Shown here one piece after another: positions 29,364 to 39,455 of a DNA stretch of 64,000 nt (positions are counted from its first letter, which is position 1; every line of letters begins with the position of its first letter). A program made the translations under genes and the position numbers. Source of the DNA: Debaryomyces hansenii CBS767 (Eukaryota; Ascomycota; Pichiomycetes; Serinales; Debaryomycetaceae). The notes under the pieces are model-generated. The model was given only the letters and a program-made list of their open reading frames with translations. It made no database searches and had not been told where the DNA came from. The DNA is taken from NCBI RefSeq assembly GCF_000006445.2, contig NC_006049.2, positions 930,001-994,000 of the forward strand. Reading direction: 5' to 3'.

Positions 29364-30899
29364 TTATTCCTCGCTTTCAACTTCTTTCTTTACGTCAATA
29401 TCGTGTCTTCTTCCATCATCTAAATCAATTTCATCAAGTTTAACCCATTTCGTTTTATTAACAATTTTAAAGAAAACGAATAGCACGACAAAAAATGGCA
29501 AAAGTATGTAAGCGTCAACAAAATTAGCAGCATCAAATGGTTTAAAATATGACCAACCTTGAACTAAACCTAAAAATATACAAAAAAATAAACCAAATAT
29601 TGCTAACCAAGGAAACCATAATGCTTTATATGGTAATTCATCGATAGATCTACCTTGGAGTTTCCAAGCTTTGCGAAACCTAAAATGAATATAGCAAACG
29701 GACCCCCAAACAATGAAAACAGCAACACCTGATAAATTAACAATATAGTCATATGCATCTGCAGCACCAGTACTAATATTCATCAACGAAATCAAACCAA
29801 ATAAATTCATTAAAATTACCGACATATAAGGAACACCTTGCCCATTAACTCTGCGGAGGAGCTTAGGTGCAAATCCTTCAGCTGCTAAATTAACAATCGT
29901 TCTTGAACCAATGTAAATCGAACTATTAATAGCAGATACACATGTTATCAAGATAAATGCATTAATTAAGTGACCCGCTTGAGCCCAACCAGCCCTAACA
30001 AGAGCAATAGTCATTGGTGATTGCAATGTCTTCGAGCCATCGTTCAATGATGGATCATTATAAGGAACAGTCATCCCATAACTAATAGCAATTCCCATAT
30101 AAACAATGACAATTCTCCAGAACGTTTGCCTAATTGCTTTTGGAATGGCAGTTGACGGGTTCCTAGTTTCAGCTGCAGCGATCGCAATAGATTCTGTTCC
30201 AGAATAAAAAGTGGAAGCAAACACAAATGTACTAGCCACCCCTTTAAAGCCATCACTGAAGGCTCCTGGATTGTTCCAGTATTCGAAACCAAATGCTGGT
30301 CTTCCTTTGACACCTCCCGCCACATAAACTATCGAGAAGATGTAAAAAACGACCAAACCGAGAAGCTTAAACAAAGCTAACCAATACTCAGCTTCACCAA
30401 AGGCTCCAACTCCTAAAAATTGAAAGGCTAAAAAGGCTGCCCAGAAAATCAAGATGTAACCATATAATGGAACCTCTGGACCCCAAAATTGCATTATGGA
30501 ACCAACAGTATTGTATTCATTTGCTAAAACTGCAACCCAAACGATAACATAGTTCCATCCAACAGTTCCACCGAATGCTGGATCCACAAATTTATTACCT
30601 AATGTCGAAAATGCTCCTCCCGTTGGATATATTGTGGCTAATTCCCCCAATGATTGCATCATACTAAATGCAACTAGACCTATGAAGCCAAATCCAATAA
30701 TTAAACTTGCTGGCCCACCATTTTTAAGGGCCAAGGATGCACCTATAAGAATACCAGGACCAATAATACCAGCTAATGCAATCAAAGAAACATGTCTATT
30801 TTTAAGATTTCTCTTTAAATGGACAGTATTATCACTTGAAAGATCCGATAGCGAATGGTCCACTTCTATATTTGATTCAACTTTTGAATTCGGTAGCAT
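29364..30899 (-). CDS. Amino-acid permease, APC superfamily (YAT type)
   Basis: A 511-residue plasma-membrane transporter with about 12 hydrophobic segments and short charged ends. Family landmarks: LKNRHVSLIALAGIIGPGIL at the start of TM1 (in most yeast permeases this reads GGxIGTGLF, so GPG in place of GTG is a deviation), SLGELATIYPTGGAFSTLG after TM2, FGGTVGWNYVIVW, and ESIAIAAAETRNPSTAIPKA in the TM6-7 loop. The N-terminal tail is short (about 35 residues). It is expected to import amino acids with protons; which ones cannot be read from the sequence, and I could not place it with a named S. cerevisiae permease. It sits alone between retroelements and duplicated DNA. Confidence 0.9.
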   Translation of the reverse strand: MLPNSKVESNIEVDHSLSDLSSDNTVHLKRNLKNRHVSLIALAGIIGPGILIGASLALKNGGPASLIIGFGFIGLVAFSMMQSLGELATIYPTGGAFSTLGNKFVDPAFGGTVGWNYVIVWVAVLANEYNTVGSIMQFWGPEVPLYGYILIFWAAFLAFQFLGVGAFGEAEYWLALFKLLGLVVFYIFSIVYVAGGVKGRPAFGFEYWNNPGAFSDGFKGVASTFVFASTFYSGTESIAIAAAETRNPSTAIPKAIRQTFWRIVIVYMGIAISYGMTVPYNDPSLNDGSKTLQSPMTIALVRAGWAQAGHLINAFILITCVSAINSSIYIGSRTIVNLAAEGFAPKLLRRVNGQGVPYMSVILMNLFGLISLMNISTGAADAYDYIVNLSGVAVFIVWGSVCYIHFRFRKAWKLQGRSIDELPYKALWFPWLAIFGLFFCIFLGLVQGWSYFKPFDAANFVDAYILLPFFVVLFVFFKIVNKTKWVKLDEIDLDDGRRHDIDVKKEVESEE

Positions 30900-31703
30900 T
30901 TTTTAAATTTGTTGATATAGTTACGCTTTATCATAGAACAAAAACCTTTTTATTTATAAGGCTTCGTATCAAAACTGTGGCACGTGAAGCGATACAATAT
31001 TATTAATTACGGAAAAAACTTCAGCAAATTATATAGAAAATTGTGGCGACAGAAACAGGGTATCTAACGTCTTCAATTATTGCGATGAGCAGCTACGAAT
31101 AGTATAGGACACGTACTATGTGTGGTCAGCTATATTGTGACTAGTAGTAGACACTAGATATATATGCAGCTAATTATGCGAGCGAGCGTAATTATGTCAA
31201 GAAGTATCGTTTGAATTTCATATGCATAAATGGCGTAAAACAGGATAAAATAGGGAACAATTACGGAAATATTCACATTCAGTGCACAACTACAAGTAAA
31301 TTACGACCTAAAAAATATGTAGTGGAGATTTGCCAGATTTTCTCGTCATTTGGAACTAACCATTATCGAGTGTATCACACACGGACAAATCTAACCACAC
31401 GATCCTGCTAAAAGAACATGGACGGTTGTATCAAAAGTGTCCAAGCTCCGTTAACAGGCTTAATCTTCTCCATAAACAGAACCCATAATTCTATGGAAAC
31501 ATAAGAATCTGAGGCAGAAACAGGAGTGTGTTGAAAATTAGAAATAATTATCACTTTGAAATGATAGTACAAATTTTCTCAGTGAAATGAACATGTATTA
31601 AATTATAGACGTCAACAATGGATAATCATACTGTAGAAGCGATTATTGTATCGTAGCTCTAAGAAAAGCTTCAGTAAAAAAAAAGTAATTAATTTCTATC
31701 GAG
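30900..31703. other. Long intergenic region upstream of the permease
   Basis: About 800 bp of AT-rich DNA that includes the permease promoter; a CACGTG lies at 30981-30986, 82 bp before the permease ATG. No supported ORF or RNA gene is seen. A duplicated segment begins at about 31704. Confidence 0.4.
30981..30986. promoter_or_regulatory. CACGTG box upstream of the permease
   Basis: CACGTGA, the bHLH (Cbf1-like) core, lies 82 bp before the permease start codon. The role is inferred from position. Confidence 0.35.
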
Positions 31704-32440
31704 TAAAAATTTTATTCAAACCAGAATTAGAGAAATATTACCCGGATATACTCTCAACTCAACCCTAGACTTCCTAATCAGACAAGTTATACGCTAAGTA
31801 AATTTGCAAATCTAATATAGAAACTTTAAAATTTCAAGTTAAATGAATTCGATAGCAGAACAAGCATGAAAAATTTAGTATCAATGCCGCAAAGGAAACT
31901 ACAGTAGATTTAATGGACAATGATGATAGAACCATTAAGAAGAATTTAACTAATGGGACATATCAGGAAGCGTTAGAAGTACTATCCAGGAAAATCAATG
32001 AGAATTTGCTCGAGACATCAAAGGATAATGTTAATAATATACTCCCTGAAGTGAACACTAATACAAAGAAAATTGATACGTTGTATCAACAATTAAGTCA
32101 TCATAACCAACAAGCATGTGCCAATAAAGAAAATTTGGATAATCATATTTCATATTTATCTAATCAACTATCAAGTTTAACTAGCCTAAATAATGAGTTA
32201 ATTCAATTGGATGGAATAAATTCCCAAAAAAACACGGTCTCAACTAATAATAAAAGCAATTTCGAATTAGATAATTTGGTGGTACCTGATCTGGCATTGG
32301 TTAACCAATTATATGATATCGTAAGTGAGATTAAAGCGACGAAGGATACTATATGTTTGATAGGTGGAAATTTCCAATCAGAATCAGAAATTATAAATGA
32401 TAGTAGAATGGATGCATGCGTGAAAGCGGTCAGAGGTTTA
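31704..32440 (+). pseudogene. Partial duplicate of the VPS23 region
   Basis: Two separate pieces are fused. Bases 31704-31890 match 39533-39712, and from 31891 (GCCGCAAAGG) the sequence matches 41386 onward to codon 'AVRGL' of VPS23, near 41943. The UEV domain and the last 25 or so residues (end of the steadiness box) are missing. An open frame of 179 codons (from 31913) remains, nearly identical to VPS23 residues 295-475. The copy carries a few differences (such as NGTYQEALEV for NQTYQEALEI). It could be transcribed but lacks both functional ends. Confidence 0.88.
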
Positions 32441-32499
32441 TTTAATGGTTGAAAAAAGTCAACTTTATTTAAATTCTTAATGAATAATATCCGATCACA

Positions 32500-32979
32500 A
32501 TGCTCTTTACTTCTAAATTTGTATTGTTCTGCATAACGTTTGCTGCCTGAATTATCTCCCAATATGTGACAGATACTAAAGTCGATATCTCTCCCAGACT
32601 TTTGACTTCATGTGATGAAATATTTGAACCATATCCCAAGTGCCCTAAAGGTGAATTATGTATCCCTGCTGTATCATTTCAATTTGACTGGTGTCTGGTA
32701 GGATTTAATGACAGAACTGAATGTAATTCATGGAGATACGATAAGTCCTATGATATCTACACTGGTTGTCAATATCCAGTCCATAAGAGTGATTCTTTGT
32801 ACTGTTTCCAAAAAAAGGAGTGTACTTTATCTAGTTCAGTTACAACTTCGTCGGGTTCAACTACTGGCGCATCTAGTTCAGTCGCCTCGTCTAGCCCAGT
32901 TGTCTCCTCTAGTTCAGTTGTCTCCTCTAGTTCAGTTGTCTCCTCTAGTTCAGTTGTCTCATCTAGTCCAGTTGTCTGA
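32500..32979 (+). pseudogene. Broken Cys- and Ser-rich cell-wall protein gene
   Basis: From the ATG at 32500 a signal-peptide-like start (MLFTSKFVLFCITFAA) meets an in-frame TGA at 32548. The same frame then continues through a domain with eight cysteines (about 32615-32823) and a Ser/Thr/Val region of repeated SSSSVV units (18-bp repeats TCTAGTTCAGTTGTCTCC, 32885-32976), and stops at 32979, where family-2 LTR sequence begins. The layout is that of a secreted, O-glycosylated wall protein or adhesin cut short by a retroelement; no GPI signal remains. I cannot name the family. A similar Ser-rich piece lies in reverse at 37693-37858. Confidence 0.7.
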
Positions 32980-33106
32980 GCTTATTATATAGTAATTTGA
33001 GATTAAGTAAAATATATATTATAATACTGATTATACTGTTTAAAAAATTTGAAAAATTAAAAATGAATACTGATAGGACTTCACCTTTAGAAAGATTACT
33101 TCAAGA
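32980..33106 (+). repeat. Family-2 LTR end fragment, plus orientation
   Basis: It runs from GAGCTTATTATATAG to ATTACTTCAAGA and includes the Gag start ATGAATACTGATAGG (33063). It is an inverted copy of 36262-36395. It joins the broken wall-protein gene directly to reverse-transcriptase sequence in opposite orientation. Confidence 0.8.
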
Positions 33107-35062
33107 AACAGCACTAAATGCTAGAAGTAGCTTCACAGATTCATATCTAATCACAGGACTGAACGTAGTCAAGTAATCTTCCCCTGGAACCTGACTAAAG
33201 CCCTGTGCTACTAGTCTAACTTTGTATCTCCCATCATCTTTCTTGGTAAATACCCATCTGTTGCCTATTGCCTTTCTATCCTTAGGCAACAGTACTAAAT
33301 CCCATGTATTGTTTGAGTAGTGAGCACTCATCTCACTATCCATGGCGATTTTCCATTTCTCACATTCATCACTCAGAATAGCTTGTTTATATGTCACTGG
33401 TACACCATTTTTCTTTATACTAACAACATGTGCATGTGACATGAAATAACCAGACCCTTTAACAACAAGCGAGGAGCCTGAGTCAGTGTACAGAGTTTCA
33501 TTCAGTTTCTTATATTTCAATTTCATATAATGTTCAGTTTCATCATCAGACGATAACTCTGACCGTCTACACAGTCTTTCGGGCAACGTAATAGCTTTTC
33601 TTCTTCTTATTGGTTCAACATAGTCCTCATCATTCGAGTTATCAATAACTTCATTATAATCTTCCCCTGAAGCAGAATGCTCAGAATCAGAAATATATTC
33701 AATAAGAGGACGCAGTTTCCGACTCGCTGGAATTGGGGGTGATGATGGTTCAACAACTGCAGGTTCACGTACAGGTGAAGGTAACCGGGCTGACACAGAG
33801 CGAATCCGGGACCCAGAAGAAATATTTGTGACAGCACGAGTGGAAGAATCATCAGCCAAACGAGTTGCCTGAACATCCAGGACTGGTACAGCTGACGGGT
33901 CACGCATCACAACATACTGATTAGACACTAAATCATCCAGAGCAGGAATCAGGGCATCCAAACTTGGCAGTGGTGTAGATTCACTCATCAGAGTATCCAG
34001 CTCAACCTGATCAATAGCCATTGCAGTATCAGGCAACTCATGTGTGGCCAGAACCCCAGGCACTGAGAAAAAGGAAGACACAGACACAGGTGAAGAAGAC
34101 AGCTTCGACGCAATAACAGAATGTGGAACATTGTTCATAGACCGGAAGGGAAACGCAGATTCATCGAACTTTACATTATTACTAACAACAACTGTACCGG
34201 AGTCAAGATCAAACACACGGTACGCATGTTGGGTAGGTGCATACCCAACCATAACTCCTCGAATAGAACGAGGTGACAATTTTGAAGAGCGTACAGATTC
34301 AGGAATGTACGCATAGGCCAGACATCCAAAAGGACGCAATCCATCCAACACTGGAAACTTCTTATACCAGTGTTTATACGGATATTCATTCTTTACAGCA
34401 GTCGAAGGCAAACGATTAACAATAAAGGTAGCACAATTAATAGCCTCAGCCCACAAGCTAAGCGGCGTATTTGCATCAAACATCATGACACGAGCTTTCT
34501 CAGTAAGGGTTCTAATAGCTCGTTCACTTACACCATTTTGATGACTATTATATGGAACAGTAGTTTGGTGAGTAATTCCACGATTAGCAAGATAATCATC
34601 AAATCTGGAGGACATATACTCACCACCATTATCAGAACGAAGCGTCACCACACGATATCCACCACGATTGTGAAAGAAACGTTCTGCACGCAAGATGAAA
34701 TCAGAAATACACACAGGAACAGCAGACTTAGCTGCAATTGGATACACTGTCATATAATGAGTATAATCATCAACAATAACCACGAAATACCGATCATCGG
34801 TCAAACTGGGTTGAGAAAAGGGTCCACACACGTCAGAATGCACAAGTTCTAATGGAGCCCGAACAGTGATGCTGTCAGTAGTTGATTTCTTAGGAAGAGA
34901 ACGTGTAGCTTTTCCACGAGCACACGCTTCACAGATATCTTTAGATTCAGCAGATTTGGAATTCGCAGCCTCAGCATAGGTTGCATAGTGTTTTCCAAGC
35001 CTATTTTCAACAGAAGCACTAGGATGTCCGAGACGAGAATGTGCGTTGAAAGTAGCATTCAA
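33107..35062 (-). pseudogene. Element F, 5' part of pol (protease end to RT)
   Basis: Minus-strand frame of about 650 codons: integrase zinc site (HSRLGHPS...CEACARGKAT), catalytic D,D,E (HSDVCGPF, SDNGGEY, SERAIRT), Ser/acidic linker, and the start of reverse transcriptase, cut at [13 protein letters not shown]. The rest of the RT and RNase H is not downstream but lies upstream at 36595-37692. The Gag/protease frame (35059-36192) ends in a different phase, with about 20 codons lost at the junction. Confidence 0.88.
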
Positions 35063-36305
35063 AATACGACCCGACGTCGTGGGAGCGGCTTAATAAGAGT
35101 GGCAACTTTAAGACCTAAGCGAGATTCATGGACTGCATTGGACAGAAAACAGAACAGCGCGCCATGACGAGTCGCTTTGGAAACCGAAATAAGGTTCCGA
35201 TCACAAGTTGGAACTAAGTGCACATCACTAAGAGTAAGAGGGGAACCATCCGGCAACAGAAAATGAAGGTCTCCTTTACCAATAATTTCAAACGATGTGT
35301 CCGAAGCAAGACCAGTAACAGATCCAGAGATAGCAGAAAAATCATGTAATAGCTCCTTCTGGTGCGTAACATGAAGAGTAGCACCCGAATCAAGATAGAA
35401 GCCATCAGAAAAAGTGGAAGTGGAAGTGGAGGCAACCCAAATCTTCCCACGAACCAGACGAGGGGGCAGCGATTGATATTCATCATCAGCAGTAATGTGG
35501 CTAGGAGGCTTCAGTTTCCTATAATCAACATCATCAACAGAGGGACACACGTTGGACTTGTGGCCAACGCCACCACATTTAAAACAAACCAACTTGGACT
35601 TGATCATAATTCTACGCTGAAGTGATTTCAGTAGAGTAAAAACGGCTTCAGCAACAGTTGGTTCAATAGCGGGCTTAGATGCCGCAATAAGATCACCCAT
35701 GTCATTTTTCACATTTAGCCAGGTAAACTGCTCAGGCGACAGTTTATAGAGTTGAAGAAGCTTTTCCCGAAGCTTTTCATCACATATCGAGTAGAAACAC
35801 CAAATCCGTTTCTGCTCAGTAAGAGGGAAAACGTCATAGCTACTCGATTCTAAAAATTCCATCTTTTCAATCAACGAGTCGTTCAGAGTGAAAAGTTTTA
35901 AAAGCAATTTCAGAAGCATATCAGCCTCTTGCTTAGCAGTCATTTTTCCAAAATCATCATAAAGACGATTCCAAATAGCAAGTCCATAAAGATTCTTCTC
36001 CGACACATGTTTGTGGATAAGATTATCAGGAAGCGTATTTCTCATTAACGCTCCAACAATACCATGATATTGGGAAAGAATCTTTGCTTCGACTCGGGGT
36101 TCTAAACCAATAATATCAGCAATTTCCTTAAACCTATTGTTAAGGAACATGTCTAAGTCACAATTGAATTCATACAGTTGATTCAAAATCATAGTAGATC
36201 ATTCATAGTAGTTAGTAGCACCAGCTAACTTACTCAATTCAGGAAAGAGCGGCTCATAACCTCTTGAAGTAATCTTTCTAAAGGTGAAGTCCTATCAGTA
36301 TTCAT
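35059..36305 (-). pseudogene. Element F, gag and protease
   Basis: The Gag ATG is at 36305 within the LTR (MNTDRTSPLERLLQE), followed by the primer site; a stop and shift near 36200 break the frame, and the long open part runs from about 36192. It holds the zinc knuckle CFKCGGVGHKSNVC and the protease motif LDSGATLHVTH. The frame is lost again near 35060. Confidence 0.85.
36251..36261 (-). other. Primer binding site of element F
   Basis: GGCTCATAACC on the plus strand, GGTTATGAGCC on the element strand, adjoins the family-2 LTR end. Both families thus use the same initiator-tRNA anticodon-arm primer. Confidence 0.8.
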
Positions 36306-36588
36306 TTTTAATTTTTCAAATTTTTAAACAGTATAATCAGTATTATAATATATAATTTACTAAATCTCCAAATACTATATAATAAGCTCTTCAATCCATC
36401 TTTAAGGTTTGTAACCCACTTATTAACCCACTTGGCTTAAACTAGAAATATTTAAGAAGTGCAATCCATTTGTTAACTTGAATAGGAATTTAATATATTT
36501 TTGCAACCAGATTACATTTTCTCAAATTAATCGCATGCTCATTAAAAATATGCAATATGAATTTAAGTCTCGTTAAAATATTTCTTTA
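36262..36588 (-). repeat. Family-2 LTR of element F
   Basis: Bounded on one side by the primer site and on the other by a polypurine tract (AAGGGGAGA on the minus strand). It is both the 5' LTR of the gag half (to the left) and the 3' LTR of the RNase H half (to the right). Confidence 0.85.
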
Positions 36589-36594
36589 TCTCCC

Positions 36595-37692
36595 CTTAAT
36601 CCTAATATTCGTCATACCAGCTAACCCACGTAACACGAATTATTATCTTCATGAACCGGAATTGGAAGTGTCAATGGTATATTCAATTGTTTGAAGAGCT
36701 GAGCCATCCACATGGCTTCTTTAATAGCTTCTGTCAAAGCAAGATACTCAGCTTCAGTGGTTGACAAAGCCACCGTAGGTTGTTTCTTGCTTTTCCACGA
36801 AATTGGAGCTCCTCCATATTGCACAATATACCCTGTAATTGATTTCCTATCACTAGAGTCACTTCCCCAGTCACTGTCGCAATAAATCAGCAATTTATTA
36901 TCTCCATTATAATGGTGACCCGTGTCTTGGGTTCCTTTCAAATATCTAAGCACATGCTTAGCACATTTCATGTGTTTCTCAGTAGGCTGGACAAATACCT
37001 ACTGAGCATTCCTACTGCGTAACTAATATCGGTTCTCACAGTGGTAGATGCAAATAATAGCTTTCCAACCAAAGATCGATAGCTACTTGCATCGCATTCA
37101 GACGAATCTATCAGTTTTGTGTAAATCCTGACCAACTAATGACGGAGTTGCAACAGGATTAGCATCACTCATATTAAATTCTTCTAGCACTTTACCAATG
37201 TAGTCATTGAGGCAGATACTGATTCCATCTGCTCTCTGCTCAATATTGATGCCTAGAAACTTCTTTACAATTCCTAAATCCTTCATTTTGAATCTCAGCG
37301 AAAGAAGCTTCTTCACTTTTTCAATCTCAATACTATTCTTTCCTGAGATGAGGATATCATCCACGTACAATTCTAGAATTATATTATCCTTAATATATAA
37401 TCCTAGTTCACTCTCAATCGTTTTGAATCCATGTTCAGTGAGAAATTTCATTATCGTAGTATTCCAACATATTGGAGCCTGTTTTAATCCGTACAACGAT
37501 TTGTTTAACTTACATACTTTATCTGATTCAGCTTCTTCAATGAATCCTACAGGCTGTTTCATATAAAGTGTTTCTTCTACAGTACCGTTCAAAAATGCGG
37601 TGTCTACATCCATCTGGTGAATCACTCTCTGATCAACAGCACTAAATGCTAGAAGTAGCTTCACAGACTCATATCTAATCACAGGACTGAAC
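36595..37692 (-). pseudogene. Element F, 3' part of pol (RT and RNase H)
   Basis: Minus-strand pol from [16 protein letters not shown] through YVDDILISG to RNase H (CDSDWGSD, STTEAEYLAL). Frame breaks occur near 37100 and 36990, and about 55 codons are deleted between NNSC and LAGMTNIRIKG near 36640. At 37692 the pol is fused in frame to a Ser-rich segment. It ends at the polypurine tract next to the LTR 36262-36588. Confidence 0.88.
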
Positions 37693-37858
37693 GGGCTAGA
37701 TGAGGCGACTAGACTAGATGAGGTTGTAACCGAACTAGATGTGACAACTGGACTAGATGAGCCAGTAGTTGAACTCGACGAAGTTGTAAGTGAACTAGAT
37801 GAGACAACTGAACTAGATGAAGCCACTGGGCTAGATGAAGCCACTGGACTAAACGAAG
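37693..37858 (-). repeat. Ser-rich repeat piece of a wall protein, reversed
   Basis: On the minus strand it reads TTSFSPVASSSPVASSSSV and further SSSS/TT repeats, related to the Ser-rich part of the broken wall-protein gene at 32820-32979 but in opposite orientation. It is joined in frame to RT. No start codon or Cys-rich domain accompanies it. Confidence 0.75.
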
Positions 37859-38180
37859 TTGTTCATTATTACTTCAACTGAACTGATTGGACTTTGTCGT
37901 AAGTCAATTACATGTCATTTACTGAATGAATGTCATTATATCTAACTGAACTGATAGTAATTAAACTTATCATTGAGTTATTTATATTAGTATGTAATCC
38001 TCTACTGAGAATTAACTTGTTCCATCTGTGACTACTGTTTCACAGAGATATCTAGTTTACCACTCGACTTGACCCTCTACACATGCTTCTACACCATTCA
38101 TGAGTTATATTAATATTAGCTATTATCTTGTAACATAACTACTGTATTCAATACGAAATTTCGCTCACCGAATATACTGC
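37859..38180. other. Intergenic region
   Basis: AT-rich DNA between the Ser-rich fragment and the 3' end of the killer-like gene. No gene or repeat is recognised. Confidence 0.4.
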
Positions 38181-39455
38181 TCACCCGTTAAAGCATTCAC
38201 CATCTATACCACCGTAAGAGTTAAGGTATACTTCTCCTACCCAAGCGGAATCCTGCTTTCTATTACTACTCATACCGCCTGCCAAGCAATACTTCGAAGC
38301 TGCAGCATAACACCTAGCATCATTAGTACATGGTTGCACATGCTCTACGTTTGAATTATCACCTTGCATTGCTTGAGCACCATGCTTGAATTCGTCCCAC
38401 AGCCACCAGTCATTGACATAACCACCATTAAAACCCCAGTCATTATATGAAGCCCAATCACCTCCATCACGCTTATGTAATGACGTGCTATTCGCATCTA
38501 ACCATACATTCCTGGAGCTACGACAATAGTCGCTAGTACCACATCTTTTCCATGTTTCTATAGCGTCTTCAAGCGCATTAATTTCTGCAACAACTGATTT
38601 ATTATGGTCATGCAGCTCTACATAAAAAGTATAAGCCATGTGTACCATTTCAGTGTCATTCATATGTATCAAACTTTTCACATCAATACCATGGTCAAGA
38701 TACTCATCACGCTTGTTAAAATGATTACTGCCTATAGGCGTCCCATTGACGATAAACATATCGTCAAATAACGGAAACACTCCTGCTGTACCAAATACTT
38801 CTTCGAAAGCGCCTATGAATCTCTTATCATTAGCACTGCCTGAACCATTATCAAATTGCCATCCACCATTCGCGCGGTGAGCTTGCATCAACAGTCCGGC
38901 GTATGAAACAAGCGCTGCTATGCCAAGTGACCATGCACACACTGATATTCTCAAAACCATAGCCTCAGGCACTACTATACCAAAATAATCTAAGAATGAT
39001 GGGGAGCAGCTCACGATAAGCGTTGAGAATACATTTACAGATACACTAGCAAACATTGTGATTGCTCCATCTACTGCATCTTGCCTCCAACCCCTTTTAT
39101 CTAAAGACATATATCGTTCCATATTCTTTGAAGGGTATAGGTTTTCATTATTACTAACACCTGATTCTACATTAACTAAATCAGTATTATAACTTTCAGT
39201 TAACATGTCAACCAGCAGATTGGAAACTAGTGATGTTTCCGGCTCTGAAAAAATACTTATAATAAATATAAAGATTAACATAAGCATCAAAGTTAACATT
39301 AAGCCACAGACAATTACTATCATACTCTTTTCTACAACTGCCTTATAGTCTCTTGTGGTTAATTCTTTACTATAATTTCTCTCTACCTCTGCATCATCCC
39401 CGTTGTTATCTACTAACCCTTCTTCTAAATGCTTTCTATTATAGGTTAATACCAT
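38181..39455 (-). CDS. Orphan secretory precursor with K1-killer-preprotoxin-like layout
   Basis: The 424-residue product has no family I recognise. Visible parts: a charged N-terminus (1-44); a strong hydrophobic segment (45-70) that would be a signal anchor, or a signal peptide if translation began at Met45; a pro-like stretch; then three Kex2-type Lys-Arg sites, LDKR (118-121), FNKR (246-249) and LHKR (326-329). They would cut the chain into a segment with two hydrophobic helices (about 128-190), a central segment with CX5C (residues 305-311), and a C-terminal segment with four Cys (376-421). N-glycosylation sequons occur at about 237, 266, 285 and 322. This order (pro, two-helix alpha, gamma, Cys-containing beta) is that of K1-type killer precursors. 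Toxin function is inference; a wall or mating-related secreted protein is possible. Confidence 0.6.
   Translation of the reverse strand: MVLTYNRKHLEEGLVDNNGDDAEVERNYSKELTTRDYKAVVEKSMIVIVCGLMLTLMLMLIFIFIISIFSEPETSLVSNLLVDMLTESYNTDLVNVESGVSNNENLYPSKNMERYMSLDKRGWRQDAVDGAITMFASVSVNVFSTLIVSCSPSFLDYFGIVVPEAMVLRISVCAWSLGIAALVSYAGLLMQAHRANGGWQFDNGSGSANDKRFIGAFEEVFGTAGVFPLFDDMFIVNGTPIGSNHFNKRDEYLDHGIDVKSLIHMNDTEMVHMAYTFYVELHDHNKSVVAEINALEDAIETWKRCGTSDYCRSSRNVWLDANSTSLHKRDGGDWASYNDWGFNGGYVNDWWLWDEFKHGAQAMQGDNSNVEHVQPCTNDARCYAAASKYCLAGGMSSNRKQDSAWVGEVYLNSYGGIDGECFNG

Noticed and set aside
31211..31411. 66-codon frame upstream of the permease
   Set aside because: No conserved features, poor composition, no neighbours supporting a gene.
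19347..33106. Apparent recurring breakpoint at TTACTTCAA in many places
   Set aside because: At first it looked like a recombination hotspot; it is simply the LTR terminus, since the gag ATG lies inside the LTR.
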